64,000 nucleotides of DNA from Paenibacillus piri (GTDB lineage: Bacteria; Bacillota; Bacilli; Paenibacillales; NBRC-103111), in NCBI RefSeq assembly GCF_004354045.1, contig NZ_SMRT01000018.1, positions 4,473 through 68,472 of the forward strand, read 5' to 3'. Both the position numbers and the translations under genes were made by a program. The notes under the pieces were generated by a model, which ran no database searches, had not been told where the DNA came from, and worked only from the letters and a program-made list of their open reading frames with translations. Below are positions 8,389 to 17,406 of this stretch, one piece after another (position 1 is the first letter of the stretch; every line of letters starts with the position of its first letter).

Positions 8389-9342
8389 CTAAAAAATGCC
8401 TTCTTCTCCCGCTTTACGCGTAATATAATTGGCGCCGACGACCAGAACCAGGCTTACCGCCGACTTGAACAATCCTACGGCCGTGCTGTAGCTGAACTGA
8501 CCTTGCTGAACCCCGTTCGTATAAACGAATGTATCGAACACTTCGCCGATTTCGCGGTTCATCGCATTCAGCATCAAATAAATCTGTTCAAATCCGAGAT
8601 CGAGAAAATGTCCAAGACGCAATAGCAGCAGGATGATGATCGTACTCTTGATTGCTGGCACAGTAATGTGCCACAGCTGGTGCCATCGATTGGCACCGTC
8701 GATCTTGGACGCCTCGTACAAGGATGGGTCGACCCCTGCCAATGCGGCGAGAAACAGAATCGTCCCCCAGCCGGTCTCCTTCCAAATGACCTCGCTGATA
8801 ATCAGCGTACGGAACCATTCTTCGCTCAGCAGGAAAGGGATTTTATTGAATCCGAACCAAGCGATAAGTTCATTGACGAGGCCGCCTTCGGTCGTAAAAA
8901 AGACGTACACAATACCGACAACCACCACCCAGGAAACAAAATGGGGGATATAGATCATCGTCTGGATCATCTTCTTGTACAGCTCGTGACGCAACTCATT
9001 CAGCAGCAGCGCGATCACAATCGGCATCGGAAAAAAGAAGACCAGATTATATACTGCCAGAACGAGTGTATTTCGAAATAGCATCCAAAACAGGGGGTCG
9101 CTGAAAAATCGGTTAAAATGTTTGAAGCCCGCCCAAGGGCTCCCTGTTAATCCCAAGTGCGGCTGAAAATCTTGAAATGCAATGAGAACTCCCCACATCG
9201 GCAAATATTTAAAGACCAAAAAGTAGACGACACCGGGGAGCAGCATAACATATAATCGATAATTTTTAACCATCCACCGAAGATTCACCAGCAATCCCGT
9301 CTTGCCGATTCCGGTGAGGCGTGTCGTTTGCGTCTGATGCAC
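8389..9342 (-). CDS. Carbohydrate ABC transporter permease (YteP/LplB type)
   Basis: A 317-residue permease and the first structural gene of the operon. The start is a GTG at 9342, set by AAGGAGGG six bases upstream; the frame is open to 9468 but the extra residues lack a ribosome binding site. Membrane segments begin with LYVMLLPGVVYFLVFKYLPM. The EAA loop reads YEASKIDGANRWHQLWHITV. The C-terminus ends RKAGEEGIF, as in other LplB-like proteins. It forms the heterodimeric channel with the product of 7481-8362. Confidence 0.92.
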   Translation of the reverse strand: MHQTQTTRLTGIGKTGLLVNLRWMVKNYRLYVMLLPGVVYFLVFKYLPMWGVLIAFQDFQPHLGLTGSPWAGFKHFNRFFSDPLFWMLFRNTLVLAVYNLVFFFPMPIVIALLLNELRHELYKKMIQTMIYIPHFVSWVVVVGIVYVFFTTEGGLVNELIAWFGFNKIPFLLSEEWFRTLIISEVIWKETGWGTILFLAALAGVDPSLYEASKIDGANRWHQLWHITVPAIKSTIIILLLLRLGHFLDLGFEQIYLMLNAMNREIGEVFDTFVYTNGVQQGQFSYSTAVGLFKSAVSLVLVVGANYITRKAGEEGIF

Positions 9343-9508
9343 GCTTTCCCTCCTTTTTCGTTGATTTGGTTGGCCAACCGTCATGCTCATCTTAGGCGGA
9401 AGTTCGCGCAACCGTCTACAATCTTTGAGGAACATAATGCACTTTGGGCGGAACTCTACCTTAAACAATCATCAAGGAGCATCACGGACAGGCCTGCAAA
9501 ACGAACTG

Positions 9509-9514
9509 ATTATA
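9509..9514 (-). promoter_or_regulatory. Candidate -10 box of the sugar operon
   Basis: TATAAT on the minus strand, preceded directly by TG, lies 167 bp upstream of the first permease start. No good -35 box is seen at 16-18 bp. A strong -10 with a poor -35 is what one expects of a promoter activated by the adjacent AraC-type regulator, but this is inference. Confidence 0.45.
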
Positions 9515-9577
9515 CATGCGAGAATGAAAGACAAAAGACCTCCGCACCACTGGCACGAAGGTCCGAATATACTAAGG

Positions 9578-11866
9578 TTACAGGCTGCTCCCTTCTTTCA
9601 GTTCGAAGGCGCGTTTGCGATATTCCCCGGGTGTGACACTTTCCGTTTTGCGAAAGAAACGGATGAAGTTTTGCGAATTATTATACTGTAGCTTGCGAGC
9701 GATTTCAGCTATACTCATCTCTGTTTCGGTTAGCCATAGCTTGGCCATATTCATGCGATGAGCAGACACATAATCACTAAAATTCATCCCGTGAACGATA
9801 CGAAACACTCGTTTGAGATGGTTAGGATGGTAGTTGAGCCGTTGCGCACATATCTCCAGCGTCAACTCGGTGTCATATTCGTCATGAATAATCTGGCGCA
9901 TTGCTTCAGCAGTAATCTGGTATTGGGACAAGCGGCGTTTTTCCATATGCTGCACAAGCGGGTGAATAATTGATTGCCCTAGCCAATGTTCAATTTCCTG
10001 TGCGGTTTGAAGTTCGAAGCACTGATCGAACACCGATCGTCCCCGTTCATCGAACTCCAGCCCCGTCGGTTCGCCATACTCTCGCTCCAGAGTGATTACA
10101 TCGGTCAAGAAACGGACAAGCATGACTTGGTACTCCCGATGGCTCAAATCGACCCGCAGCACCTCGACGACAAAAGAGTGTACTAGCTCGTCGATGATTG
10201 CGGCGTCGCCAGCTTTGATCGCATCCAGCAATTGATTCGCCGACCGTGAAGGGTATGTCGGACGGGCGCACTGGCCGGGCAAACAATCTTCAATATAGAG
10301 CAGGGTCTCCCTCTCTAGGCGAATGCGGTACTTTAACGCTTCCACTGCTTCCTGACACGCTTCCACCGCCTCCACCAGGGAAGTCGTAGGCCTGCTGATG
10401 CCAATAGCGAGCTTAAGCTTCATGAACTGTTCCACATGTGATTGGAGGGTCTCGGCAATTTCGAACATTGTCGTTTTGAACGATTCTTCCGATAGATTGT
10501 TACGCCCAATCAGGAAAATTTGAGTCTGCTGCATCGGGATGCACCCCAGCCTGAATGTCGGTGGATGCAATTCCTGGACAATGTTGTTGATGGCGAACAT
10601 CAGCAAATCTTTATCTTTCTCCGAAAAACGTGTATCGTCCAGATTGTCGATTTGCAGGGCGTATACACACATCATGTCCCAAGGACCGGATAACTGGTAG
10701 TCCATCAGTTGTTGCGGAGTTTCCTCAGGTCTCACTTCGCCCATGAACAGTTTGCGGATAAAATAGCTTTGCAGCAACGGCAAATTGTTTTCCAATTGTG
10801 TATTCATTCTTTTAAGCCGGACGGATATCGCATCGAACTCATCCGTTTTGCCGCGCAGCCTCTCTTGCCCCATGCAGGCATGGTACAGGTGAAGGATGGG
10901 CTTGTACAGCCTACCTGATAATTGCAAGGATACTGCGACAGTAATCACAATAATGCCCAAGCAGGTGACTAAAGTGATCCACCCGATTTGCGAGGAATCA
11001 CGGGTCAACTGCTCGATCGAGACAACTGATCCATAGATCCAGTTGTTGTAATTAGATTTCTCATACGTGATGCTGTAGCGCCGTCCGTTATAGTCGAAAT
11101 TCGTTTGATGGTTGGCGTTATCCGCCCCATAAACGCTTAAAAATTGCTTGAGGACGCCGGGATCCTCCTTGTCTGCGCCAATGACGAGCGGGTTGAATTG
11201 ACTGTCCAGAATAAATAAACTGCCCAGTGCTGAATCGACATTAAGCATACGCGCGATCTCTTTTACGGGAATTTCCACAAGGATGAAGCCGGATGGATTC
11301 AGAGCGTTCACTGGTAGCTTCTTGACGAGATGGATAGATTGACCTTCAAGCAAATATCCATCCGTCCCCTCCCTTGTTTGGTACAAACCTATATTAGCAT
11401 TTTGCTTGACCCAAAAGGTGGTAGCTGCGAAATTCCGATACTCTTCCATAATGCTGGAAAAATCTCCGAACTTCTGCAAGCCGCGGCTGTCAATAATCCA
11501 ACGGTTTTCGAGACTGACCAAATGGATATCCTTAACTCCCAATTCATAGGATTGAATCCAGTATAATCCCCGAAACAGCTCGTTCAACATCTCAAATTGT
11601 TCTGAATTCAGCGGTTCATGTAGAGCTTGGTTAACAACATAAGCGCCTATAAACTGAGAAAGCGTATTATCGATGGTATAAAGAACCCGTTCGATGCGCT
11701 GTTGGGTTTGCAACAACAGTTGTTTGTTCCCCTGATTGACCTTATCCTGAATTTCACTGGAAGAATGAAGGTAAGAGGCTAACCCAACAAAAATAACTGG
11801 ACAGATGCCGATCATTAGACAAAAAGTAATCAGACGCATTCTGTATTTAGGTATGGACCACTTCAT
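9578..11866 (-). CDS. Membrane-bound AraC family transcriptional regulator (YesS-like)
   Basis: A 762-residue one-component regulator. It has an N-terminal membrane segment (about residues 10-30), an extracellular sensor region of about 250 residues, a second membrane segment near ITLVTCLGIIVITVAV, a cytoplasmic linker with FIRKLFMGE, and a C-terminal AraC HTH pair ending in NFIRFFRKTESVTPGEYRKR. Such proteins sense extracellular sugars and activate neighbouring CUT1 operons. The start at 11866 is set by GGAGGAAACAGT just upstream. It is encoded just before the permease gene in the same direction, which makes that operon its likely target. Confidence 0.88.
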   Translation of the reverse strand: MKWSIPKYRMRLITFCLMIGICPVIFVGLASYLHSSSEIQDKVNQGNKQLLLQTQQRIERVLYTIDNTLSQFIGAYVVNQALHEPLNSEQFEMLNELFRGLYWIQSYELGVKDIHLVSLENRWIIDSRGLQKFGDFSSIMEEYRNFAATTFWVKQNANIGLYQTREGTDGYLLEGQSIHLVKKLPVNALNPSGFILVEIPVKEIARMLNVDSALGSLFILDSQFNPLVIGADKEDPGVLKQFLSVYGADNANHQTNFDYNGRRYSITYEKSNYNNWIYGSVVSIEQLTRDSSQIGWITLVTCLGIIVITVAVSLQLSGRLYKPILHLYHACMGQERLRGKTDEFDAISVRLKRMNTQLENNLPLLQSYFIRKLFMGEVRPEETPQQLMDYQLSGPWDMMCVYALQIDNLDDTRFSEKDKDLLMFAINNIVQELHPPTFRLGCIPMQQTQIFLIGRNNLSEESFKTTMFEIAETLQSHVEQFMKLKLAIGISRPTTSLVEAVEACQEAVEALKYRIRLERETLLYIEDCLPGQCARPTYPSRSANQLLDAIKAGDAAIIDELVHSFVVEVLRVDLSHREYQVMLVRFLTDVITLEREYGEPTGLEFDERGRSVFDQCFELQTAQEIEHWLGQSIIHPLVQHMEKRRLSQYQITAEAMRQIIHDEYDTELTLEICAQRLNYHPNHLKRVFRIVHGMNFSDYVSAHRMNMAKLWLTETEMSIAEIARKLQYNNSQNFIRFFRKTESVTPGEYRKRAFELKEGSSL

Positions 11867-11978
11867 ACTGTTTCCTCCAAGTAACCGGGATGCGCGCAAT
11901 CAATGAAATCGCTTACGTTAATTTTGATTTTTTCAAACTTCGCTGGAATCCCTTTAAATAGACAGACCTGTAATGTCT

Positions 11979-12176
11979 CTATCCAAGAGTGATGGCCTTC
12001 TTCTTTTTGTTCATTCGACGAAGCTTCTCGTCTTCTCCTTTCGATAGCCCCTGATCTAGCAAGGCTTGAATGGCTTCGCCTTCCTGGAAATCAAATCCAA
12101 TAGCACTCACCATAATATGGGACACCCCTGCCATAGCTAACTGTCTGGTACCGTTCATTTTGCAAGTCCTGTTCAT
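11979..12176 (-). CDS. Small hypothetical ORF
   Basis: A 65-codon frame whose product contains GVSHIMVSAIGFDFQEGEA and a lysine-rich end RRMNKKKKAITLG. No family is recognised and no convincing ribosome binding site precedes the ATG. It may be a genuine small protein or a remnant of a larger gene. Its codon use looks coding-like, which is the only reason to list it. Confidence 0.25.
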   Translation of the reverse strand: MNRTCKMNGTRQLAMAGVSHIMVSAIGFDFQEGEAIQALLDQGLSKGEDEKLRRMNKKKKAITLG

Positions 12177-12940
12177 TATGACTGCTTACTCTTTGTGTGG
12201 CTTCGTCCTACGCTGCCTTTCTTAGTCTATCGTAGGCAATTTTCGTTTATACGCCCGATCGACATCTTCATGAACCCAGCCTGAGTTATAGTATGGACCC
12301 GCCAATAACCCTTGGCTGACTCCCCATGTCACGGCAGCAGATGACAGAGGAGCTAAGTCCATGTTCTTTGTTTGCGCTATGCTGTATAAAATAAACTTGA
12401 GGCTAATATTGAGCCTCTATTACACTCCTTAATTTCATACTCAATAAAGCCCTCCAAGTTTAATAACAAATCAACCCTAATATAGCATATTTTTCGGTTT
12501 CAAAATAGGCTTAAAATATATCTTGTCGGAAATTATGTTCTTGTCAAAACCGGGAATGAGATCAAGTTCTTGTCACTAACTAATGACATGGACTTGATTT
12601 CATAAAATTAAAAAGCCGCAGTGTTGATCATACCATGTTTGCGGAACGCCGAACTGGTGTTGCAGCCGCGAATCAAAGTCGAGGACTGGCCGTATTTCGA
12701 GCGGTACAGGCAAATTTCGCTTGGCAATCGGCCATCCAATTGTCGGGTTACAAGAACATAGTCTCATTAAAAGCGCCGTTGCTCACTTTAAAATCTATAT
12801 TCATAGATCGACAACAAATGTAGTTTCCCATCTCAGTCCTCCCCTCATTTAAAACTATTTACTTCTTATCCCATTCCGTATTGCCATTTGATTTTTACCA
12901 TATGTTTCTATATGTGATTGTCATTATCCTGCCCAGTATC
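12177..12940. other. Gene-free stretch with decayed palindromic elements
   Basis: No intact gene is seen. A decayed copy of the TGTCGGG element starts at 12524 and is lost after its first hairpin arm at about 12622. A second piece begins at 12741 in the opposite orientation (TGTCGGGTTACAAGAACA). Between them about 120 bp keeps a coding-like minus-strand frame (PVLDFDSRLQHQFGVPQ TWYDQH) that could not be assigned. Confidence 0.6.
12524..12622 (+). repeat. TGTCGGG palindromic element, decayed (copy C)
   Basis: Two left units are recognisable, followed by a corrupted inverted arm TGACATGGACTTGATTTCAT. The copy breaks off after AAAGCCGCAGTG. It is the most degenerate of the longer copies, which suggests the family is not all of one age. 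Confidence 0.6.
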
Positions 12941-13110
12941 GGAACAAAGCTGCCGATCGTAATTGCGGCAGCTTCTTGACGTGGTTTATTGAAGTATAGT
13001 TCCTTGTTAGAGTTCAACGACGAATGACGAAACCAAGGAGCAGCTGCCGCGTGGCGAGTTGCTCCCTGGTTATTGCGCTATCGTACTCGTTAGGTCAATC
13101 GTCAATTCCA
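12940..13110. repeat. CCCGTTAG-type hairpin repeat
   Basis: Contains GCTGCCGATCG/GCGGCAGC hairpin material, TTCCTTGTTAGAGTTCAACG, a second hairpin GGAGCAGCTGCCG...CGAGTTGCTCC, and TATCGTACTCGTTAGGTCAA. It fits the flank-hairpin-flank plan of the family in a degraded form. Confidence 0.55.
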
Positions 13111-13203
13111 TAAATAACTATGTCATTTCGCATAACTGAACAAATTTAAAGAATAAGGGATCCTCTGACTGCCGCTACAGCCGGAGAATCCCTATTAAAG
13201 TAA

Positions 13204-14035
13204 CGTGCCCTTTAGGCCGCTGGGTCAACCGCACAACTAAGCTGGAACGTAGGTCAACCTGATCACCTTCTCGCCAATTCGATCGCTTGCCACGAGGCGC
13301 AGCGGCGGCCGCGGACCGGCGAAGAACGGCTTGCCGTGACCCAGCACGACTGGATGGAGATAGAGTCGACACTCATCAACGAGACCGAGCTCCGTTAGAC
13401 TGTGGGCCAACTCCGGCCCGGCAACTTCAATCTCCCCTTCATGCTGAGCCTTCAGCCCACGTATGGCCGCTGCGAGGTCGCCTTCGATCAGAGAAGCGTT
13501 CGGACCGACGGACTTTAACGTCCTCGACACCACCCACTTCGGTTTGCTTTGCCACGCCGCTGCGTATTCCCGTTCCGGCGCATCCCATTCAAAATGGTCT
13601 CCGTCCCAATACCGCATGGTCTCGTACATGTGGCGCCCGTACAGGCTGCCCGCCAGGCCGCGCACGTCGTCGATGAAATGACGGAATAGCACGGGGTCGG
13701 GCTGAAATGCCGGGTGGTCGTGGTCGACGAATCCGTCCAGAGACTGGTTCAATGCGAAAACGATCTTTGCCATGCGACTGACTCTCCTCCCTGGTTTTCT
13801 CGCACATTCATCATCAAGATTACACGTTCCATATGCAGCCTCCTTTATGTCTACATTTTATCATCCAACAGCATGTCCGGTTTCTCATGGATTGCTAATG
13901 TGCACAGTCCTGGCCTGACCGAATACAAATTTAATTTAACGAAGGATGGTAAATCAAACAATTCTGCCAAATAGCTTAATACCAATCCATTTTTGGTGAT
14001 TTACCACATTATGTAACCATCATCGGGAATGGGAT
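13204..14035. repeat. Duplicated 0.83 kb segment, copy 1
   Basis: The segment from CGTGCCCTTTAGGCCGCTGG to the first unit of the palindromic element at 14022 is repeated almost exactly at 19672-20505 in the same orientation. It contains one complete gene and its upstream region. Its left border lies in a CCCTTTAG repeat motif and its right border in the palindromic element. Confidence 0.92.
13237..13773 (-). CDS. Dihydrofolate reductase family protein (RibD C-terminal-like), copy 1
   Basis: A 178-residue protein of the RibD_C/DHFR-like fold, as in YyaP or YwjB of Bacillus. It begins MAKIVFALNQSLDGFVDH, has the cofactor-region segment LAGSLYGRHMYETMRYW and the strand KWVVSRTL. These proteins probably reduce a small substrate with NADPH, but few have known functions. 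GGAGGAGAG precedes the ATG. The second copy at 19705 differs at three residues (His/Arg, Gly/Glu and Cys/Tyr), so both frames are maintained or the duplication is recent. Confidence 0.85.
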   Translation of the reverse strand: MAKIVFALNQSLDGFVDHDHPAFQPDPVLFRHFIDDVRGLAGSLYGRHMYETMRYWDGDHFEWDAPEREYAAAWQSKPKWVVSRTLKSVGPNASLIEGDLAAAIRGLKAQHEGEIEVAGPELAHSLTELGLVDECRLYLHPVVLGHGKPFFAGPRPPLRLVASDRIGEKVIRLTYVPA

Positions 14036-14136
14036 AAAGTTCTTGTCATTGAAAGTTGACAAGAACTTTATCCCATAAATCAAAAAAGCCGCCATTTATG
14101 CGGCAATTAATGAGATAATGTTCTTGTCACCCGACA
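14022..14136 (+). repeat. TGTCGGG palindromic element, short form (copy D)
   Basis: The inner arms GGGATAAAG and CTTTATCCC are perfectly paired. Its right end is ACCCGACA and its left end is ATCGGG. The 115 bp length and sequence are close to copy B. It forms the right border of duplicated segment copy 1. Confidence 0.85.
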
Positions 14137-14251
14137 CGTTTGTTTAAGAAACTTCGCCAAATGTCATATTGTTTTCCAATCGTGAAACAGTGAGACTACT
14201 ATTAAATCAAAAAAAGCCATTCAATAAAGTTCATGCTTGTGTTTCGATTAG

Positions 14252-14734
14252 TTATTTTTGGGGGTTATTTCTGTTGAATAAATGTTTAACTAAAACATCA
14301 AACATGTTGTTCCATCCCTGTTCAGAACCATCTCTAAATTCACGGTGCGCCCTTTCAATATCTTCAGTGTTCCATCCTTCTTCATGAGGAACCACTATTT
14401 CTTGTGTGAAAGTCATTTTGCAGCCATCATCTATGGGTTCTAATAATACGGTTATTCGATCTATCGTTTCGCTATATTTGGGGATTTGAAATGTAAATAC
14501 CAAATGGAAGGGTCTATCGATTTCAAGATATTCACCAATAGCTTCTCCCCCTTTGGGGTCTCTGATTCTATAGGCCCCGCCGACGCAAAAGTCATTCTCT
14601 ACAATATTAGCTTTTTCTTCTGGATTAAATAGCCATTTACTCATCATTTCTGGGTTTACCCACGCATCAAACACTCTTTCCACAGAGAAATCAAAACGAC
14701 GTGTCATTGTTAGTGTAGTTGTTGAAGTGATCAT
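14252..14734 (-). CDS. SRPBCC (AHSA1-like) domain protein
   Basis: A 160-residue helix-grip protein of the activator of Hsp90 ATPase homologue type. It carries the family opening TRRFDFSVERVFDAWVNPEM followed by WLFNPE and the strand GGAYRIRDPKGGEA. Such proteins have a hydrophobic cavity for a ligand. The start at 14734 is chosen because AAAGGATG is correctly spaced for it. It lies 52 bp downstream of an ArsR-type regulator, and this pairing is very common in bacteria. Confidence 0.85.
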   Translation of the reverse strand: MITSTTTLTMTRRFDFSVERVFDAWVNPEMMSKWLFNPEEKANIVENDFCVGGAYRIRDPKGGEAIGEYLEIDRPFHLVFTFQIPKYSETIDRITVLLEPIDDGCKMTFTQEIVVPHEEGWNTEDIERAHREFRDGSEQGWNNMFDVLVKHLFNRNNPQK

Positions 14735-14786
14735 TTCAATCATCCTTTCATAATAATTTAATCGTAATAAGTTTGCTGCAAATACC

Positions 14787-15125
14787 TTAATGTTCTTCAT
14801 TTTTAGCGTTATTAAGCTCCCGTTCAAGAGCGTTAAACTGTCTGTTCCAAAAACGTTCGTAAAAGCGCAGCCAATCTGTAGCCGTAGATAAGGATTCGGC
14901 ATTGAGGCGACAAATATGTGTTCTTCCTTTTACACTCCTTTCAAGAATACCTGCCCTTTCTAAGACTTTAATATGCTTAGAAATAGCTGCTAAAGACATA
15001 TCAAAAGGTACCGCCAATTCTGATACTGTACGATCCTGAGAGGCAGTAAGACGAACAATTTCTCTTCGGGTTGGATCAGCCAAGGCGTGGAAAACACTAT
15101 CTAGATTATTATTTTGTTCAACCAT
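14787..15125 (-). CDS. ArsR family winged-helix regulator
   Basis: A 112-residue DNA-binding protein. It contains FHALADPTRREIVRLTAS and the recognition helix region MSLAAISKHIKVLERAGIL followed by the wing VKGRTHICRL. No metal-binding cysteine pair is evident, consistent with the non-metal members that partner SRPBCC proteins. The start at 15125 fits the usual length, although the ribosome binding site is weak; the frame stays open to 15197. It probably controls the SRPBCC gene just downstream. Confidence 0.85.
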   Translation of the reverse strand: MVEQNNNLDSVFHALADPTRREIVRLTASQDRTVSELAVPFDMSLAAISKHIKVLERAGILERSVKGRTHICRLNAESLSTATDWLRFYERFWNRQFNALERELNNAKNEEH

Positions 15126-15182
15126 ATGGTTAAATATAAAAGATGAATAATAATAAGTCAACCCCATTGGCGTTCTTATGAT

Positions 15183-15476
15183 TTGCTGATCAGTCACACT
15201 ACGATTGTCTTTTCTCGTTACTTATTGCTGGCATGGCAACATCGACAAAGCACCGACAACCGTACATTGGGCGGCTTATTTCATCTGCTCTGCGATGAAG
15301 TCAGTCAACTGGATTGGGCGGTTGCTCTGAAGCAGATCATTGAAATACTTGAAGATGTGGCTAAGAAAGCGAGCAAGAAAATCACAACACTCATTCAAAC
15401 ACAACTTCAACAATGGATTGCCGGTTTACCCAGTTACATCAAGGCTTATCTGCCGAAATTAAGCTGCGAAAGTTGA
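15183..15476 (+). pseudogene. IS4-type transposase, C-terminal fragment
   Basis: The frame holds YLLLAWQHRQSTDNRTLGG, the segment LCDEVSQLDWAVAL and the ending WIAGLPSYIKAYLPKL followed by SCES. This matches the last third of transposases common in Paenibacillus that belong to the IS4 group. The first two thirds, with the DDE residues, are absent. The fragment abuts the ArsR gene start, so an insertion and later deletion in this intergenic space is likely. Confidence 0.75.
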
Positions 15477-15722
15477 GTTGTGAAGTATTAAATTTTTATC
15501 TCGTAATTTTGCATTATCCATCGGCTCATAGCACCATTCAAAGATACTGATTTGTAATTTGTTCCCTTTGACGAATCCGTTAAGAGATTTATGGATTCGG
15601 CCGATTTGGTGATTGATCTTTTTAGACTTGACTGTTTCTTGCTTCACCACTATGCTCATATTATCAGCTTCGTATATCACGTAAAAATCAGGTGCGTATA
15701 TCTTTTTCTGCGTATAACCCAT
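15459..15722 (-). CDS. Hypothetical protein, possibly a fragment
   Basis: An 87-codon frame with KKIYAPDFYVIYEADNMSIV and KSKKINHQIGRIHKSLNGF. The strand pattern APDFYVIYE...IVVKQETVKSK loosely recalls nuclease folds such as DUF1064 or TnsA, where a PDF motif and a Lys follow. The active-site evidence is too thin to name it. There is no ribosome binding site before the ATG, and the frame is open further upstream (RYTNQTL), so the N-terminus may be lost. Confidence 0.3.
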   Translation of the reverse strand: MGYTQKKIYAPDFYVIYEADNMSIVVKQETVKSKKINHQIGRIHKSLNGFVKGNKLQISIFEWCYEPMDNAKLRDKNLILHNSTFAA

Positions 15723-15896
15723 TAGCGTCTGGTTCGTATATCTTGGCTGAGAAAATTAAAGTTATGTGATGACAAAGCGAGAAAAGCGAAGTAGTAGAAC
15801 GGTGAAAAGCCTTATGGGACAAGGGATTCCGGCATTTCTGATGGGTCAAAATTAACCACAACGTCAATATGCTCTAAATCATTATTATGAGTGATC

Positions 15897-16601
15897 CTAA
15901 ACTCTGGAAAGAGCGTTTCTTTTGCTTATCTTCAATGAAATCATTTCAGATTCCAGCACTTCAACTGCCGCTTCCCCTTCATGCGCCATCATGACCATAG
16001 CTTGAGCCACATCCTTGGACGGGATAGCCTTCATTCTGGCTAGCGGCCCAAGCAGTAAGGGATCAATCAAGCGAAAAATGGTGTCCGTTGCCCGATCCCC
16101 AAAGCTTTCGTCTTCCCGCTCCCCTAACAAAAGTGAAGGACGCAGGATGACAAGACGTGGCAAACCGAGAGACAATAACTCCTGCTCCAACTGCCCCTTC
16201 ACACGCGTGTAAAACATTCTGGATTTTTCAGATGCCCACATAGCGGTAACAATGATATAGCTGGCAGCACCATGTCGAAGAGCTGCTTTAGCAAGAGTCA
16301 GCGGGTACGCATGATCAACTTTACGAAAGGCTTCTTTTGTACCCGCTTGTTTTATTGTCGTACCTAAAGTGCAGTAGACGTCGGCGTCTTTCAGCACAGA
16401 AGCATCTATCTCATTCTCCAGGTTGTCAAAAACAACTTTCTTCTCCACCAATTTCGGATGGGATATGCCCATACTCCGACGAACAAGTACAATGATTCGT
16501 TGATAGGTAGCATCCTCAAGAAGGAGCTTAACAAGCTGTCTCCCCATCATTCCGGTAGCGCCAGCTACAACCACTGTGTTAATCTGCTTCCTGTTCGTCA
16601 T
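15897..16601 (-). CDS. NAD(P)-binding protein (HTATIP2/NmrA-like atypical SDR)
   Basis: A 234-residue Rossmann-fold protein. The nucleotide loop is VVVAGATGMMGRQLVKLL at the N-terminus, and later come YCTLGTTIKQAGTKEAFRKV and RPSLLLGERED, which are typical of oxidoreductases related to HTATIP2. The second ATG at 16601 is better spaced from GGAGGGGT than the first. It is the last gene of a minus-strand group with a TetR regulator and an SDR, and is probably co-regulated with them. Its substrate is unknown. Confidence 0.8.
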   Translation of the reverse strand: MTNRKQINTVVVAGATGMMGRQLVKLLLEDATYQRIIVLVRRSMGISHPKLVEKKVVFDNLENEIDASVLKDADVYCTLGTTIKQAGTKEAFRKVDHAYPLTLAKAALRHGAASYIIVTAMWASEKSRMFYTRVKGQLEQELLSLGLPRLVILRPSLLLGEREDESFGDRATDTIFRLIDPLLLGPLARMKAIPSKDVAQAMVMMAHEGEAAVEVLESEMISLKISKRNALSRV

Positions 16602-16678
16602 CATACCCCTCCGTTTGCGGGAGAACTCCCGCCTCAGCTTCTTCTTCTTCAGCCTTTATGGCTTCGATCAACGAGTGG

Positions 16679-17332
16679 CTATAAATGCTTATTATAGCCA
16701 TCCAAATAACAAATCATCGTTTTTCTAACGTCTTCTTTAAAATTGCGTTTGAGTCCATTCAGTCCGTTCTTCTTGATGATGTCAACAACCTCCGCGGGCA
16801 AGGTCGCAGATAGTTTGCAGCCAGTTATGATGGAGGCCTCTGCCTGAAGAATCTCCATCACATCTTCGGGGGTTATGGCGTCCGAAGCGCAAATAATGGC
16901 TACTAGCTCTAACATTAATTGGTACAGATTGATTTTCTGATTCAGCATGGTTTCAGGGTCCACATTCTTTTCGAAAACCGCTGTACGCATGGATTCCAGC
17001 CTGATGTAAAGGGGATTATGGTCGACCAGCTCCATCAGCTCATTCATGACGAGATTTTTAAAGTCATCGAACCTCCGCATAGGTGTCTCCTTCGCCATCT
17101 CCGTCAGGCGAGCGAGTCGCTTCTCATACTCCCGGCAAAGCAGGCTAAAAAACAAGGCTTCTTTTGTTTTAAAGTACACAAACAGAATTCCATTCGACAT
17201 ACCCATCTGCTTGGCAATATCGGACATCTTTATTTTTTCGTACTCCGATGAAAGAAACATTTCAGCCGCTTTATCCATAATGGCCTTTGCTTTTAAGGCC
17301 TTTGCCTCGGGAGTCATTGCACGTTTTGCCAT
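16679..17332 (-). CDS. TetR family transcriptional regulator
   Basis: A 217-residue repressor. The N-terminal HTH includes IMDKAAEMFLSSEYEKIKMS and AKQMGMSNGILFVYFKTKEA, a clear TetR signature. The C-terminal helical region would bind ligand. The start ATG at 17332 follows GGAGTG. It lies between an SDR gene upstream and an NAD-binding protein gene downstream, and the palindromic operator at 18569-18604 before the SDR gene is its most likely target. Confidence 0.87.
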   Translation of the reverse strand: MAKRAMTPEAKALKAKAIMDKAAEMFLSSEYEKIKMSDIAKQMGMSNGILFVYFKTKEALFFSLLCREYEKRLARLTEMAKETPMRRFDDFKNLVMNELMELVDHNPLYIRLESMRTAVFEKNVDPETMLNQKINLYQLMLELVAIICASDAITPEDVMEILQAEASIITGCKLSATLPAEVVDIIKKNGLNGLKRNFKEDVRKTMICYLDGYNKHL

Positions 17333-17406
17333 AATATTCATCACTCCATTCGATTTATTTTAAGGGTTCATCGATCTGGAGTCAAAGTAGTTCTGGCTTC
17401 CTCTTA

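Noticed and set aside
9343-9468. N-terminal extension of the first permease
   Set aside because: The strong AAGGAGGG before the GTG at 9342 and normal family length favour the shorter protein.
12635-12823. Plus-strand frame of 62 codons
   Set aside because: It crosses an inverted palindromic element end and shows no start signal; the opposite strand looks more coding-like.
15183-15476. Intact insertion sequence
   Set aside because: Only the last third of the transposase remains and no terminal inverted repeats could be identified around it.
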